Assembly: GCF_014283215.1 (NCBI RefSeq)
Contig: NZ_JACOMF010000005.1
Span: 124,001 to 188,000, forward strand
Length of the DNA stretch: 64,000 bases
Direction: 5' to 3'
Source: Siccirubricoccus deserti
Lineage (GTDB): Bacteria > Pseudomonadota > Alphaproteobacteria > Acetobacterales > Acetobacteraceae
Shown here: positions 63,420 through 64,000 of the stretch, piece after piece
Position numbering within the stretch: the stretch's first letter is position 1
How the letters are laid out: each line of letters starts with the position of its first letter
The notes under the pieces: generated by a model
Told to the model about the DNA's origin: nothing
The model's database searches: none
What the model saw: the letters and a program-made list of their open reading frames with translations, nothing else
Translations under genes and position numbers: made by a program

Positions 63420-63983
63420 ATGACACGGTCCGTCGCGCCTGCCGCCCTCGACCCTGATGGGCACCTCTATGTCTTCGGCTATGGTTCGCTGATCTGGCAG
63501 CCGGGCTTCGCCCATCTTGGCGCCCATCCGGCCCTGCTGCGCGGCTTCCATCGCCGCTTCTGCCTCTGGAGCCGGCTCTACCGCGGCACGCCGGAGGTGC
63601 CAGGGCTGGTACTCGGCCTCGACCGCGGCGGCGCCTGTCGTGGGGTGGCGTTTCGGGTCGCCGGGCAGGATGCCGGCGCGGTGCTGGACTACCTGGATGC
63701 GCGGGAGAACATCGGCGGGGAGGTGGTCTACACCCGCCGCCTGCTGCCGGTGCGGCTGCTCGACGGCGGCAGGATGGTCCGCGCCGTCGCCTATGTGGCG
63801 AACCGGGGCCACCCCGCCTATTGCCGGCCCTGTCCGGAAACCGCCGCCGCCGCCATCGCCCGGGGGACCGGGCAGGCGGGGCCGAACCGGGACTACCTGC
63901 TCAACACCGTTGTGCACTTGCGAGCGATGGGCGTCCGCGACGGCGGGCTGGATCGCATTGCGGCGTTGCTTGGCGGCAACTGA
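63420..63983 (+). CDS. ChaC-like gamma-glutamylcyclotransferase
   Basis: The 187-residue product is a ChaC-type gamma-glutamylcyclotransferase: LYVFGYGSLIWQPGF (substrate loop), LLRGFHRRFCLWSRLYRGTPEVPGLVLGLDRGGACRGVAFRVAG, then the catalytic Glu in DARENIGGEVVYTRRLLPV, and a C-terminal GPNRDYLLNTVVHLRAMGVRD. Members cleave glutathione to 5-oxoproline and Cys-Gly. GGGAG lies five bases before the ATG at 63420. The stop is 17 bases from the window end. Confidence 0.9.
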   Translation: MTRSVAPAALDPDGHLYVFGYGSLIWQPGFAHLGAHPALLRGFHRRFCLWSRLYRGTPEVPGLVLGLDRGGACRGVAFRVAGQDAGAVLDYLDARENIGGEVVYTRRLLPVRLLDGGRMVRAVAYVANRGHPAYCRPCPETAAAAIARGTGQAGPNRDYLLNTVVHLRAMGVRDGGLDRIAALLGGN

Positions 63984-64000
63984 TCCCCGGGCATTGTCCA

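Overview
The window is GC-rich, tightly packed chromosomal DNA from an alphaproteobacterium, most likely an Acetobacteraceae member of the Roseomonas type. This is inferred from gene content: a Shemin-type 5-aminolevulinate synthase, a ChvG/ChvI pair next to pckA, a DUF2125-like protein, cyanide-insensitive oxidase genes and several orphan tripartite tricarboxylate transporter (TTT) receptors. No rRNA, tRNA, CRISPR array, transposase or phage gene was seen.

Layout, left half. 1-6967: the start of a TTT receptor; an NsrR-type repressor divergent from a 50-codon membrane microprotein and a group III truncated hemoglobin, with a perfect NsrR-like palindrome between them; a duplicated Rnk/GreA-C domain protein; a translationally coupled xdhC / formyl-THF cyclo-ligase / PAS operon; and a LysR regulator flanked by two copies of a 17-bp motif. 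6983-13573: a 2-hydroxyacid dehydrogenase, chvI-chvG, a HugZ-like protein, pckA and a DUF2237 protein. 13574-17195: an AT-rich patch with a membrane glycosyltransferase broken by one nonsense codon, then pheA and hisN. 17199-24203: a complete yejABEF peptide importer with a small membrane protein and ghrA attached. 24368-26339: a MarR regulator and an M17 peptidase.

Layout, right half. 26622-36701 is a surface-glycan locus: a rhamnan-synthesis-F-like protein, a two-module GT2, gmhA-gmhB for heptose precursor, a 1117-residue methyltransferase/coiled-coil/GT2/GT4 fusion, another glycosyltransferase and another methyltransferase. A lytic transglycosylase with a SPOR domain and a hyperacidic 71-residue protein follow. 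38920-47635 is a CoA-based catabolic cluster (ADP-forming acyl-CoA synthetase, MaoC hydratase, two-subunit CoA-transferase, two acyl-CoA dehydrogenases, enoyl-CoA hydratase), interrupted by an antisense polysaccharide pyruvyl transferase gene. Then come an amidase, a lipoprotein, hemA, an O-methyltransferase, a 3-hydroxyacyl-CoA dehydrogenase divergent from a TetR regulator, map, a DUF6817-like protein, two tandem TTT receptors, an EamA transporter, cioA-cioB with a 32-residue third subunit, an ACT-like protein, a DUF2125-like protein and a ChaC-like cyclotransferase.

The most distinctive signals are the NsrR box with its microprotein, the shared LysR-flanking motif with the coupled xdhC operon, the fused Rnk duplication with an internal start, the multi-domain glycan enzyme, the hyperacidic protein and the single-stop pseudogene. 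All family calls come from reading translated sequence; no search was run.
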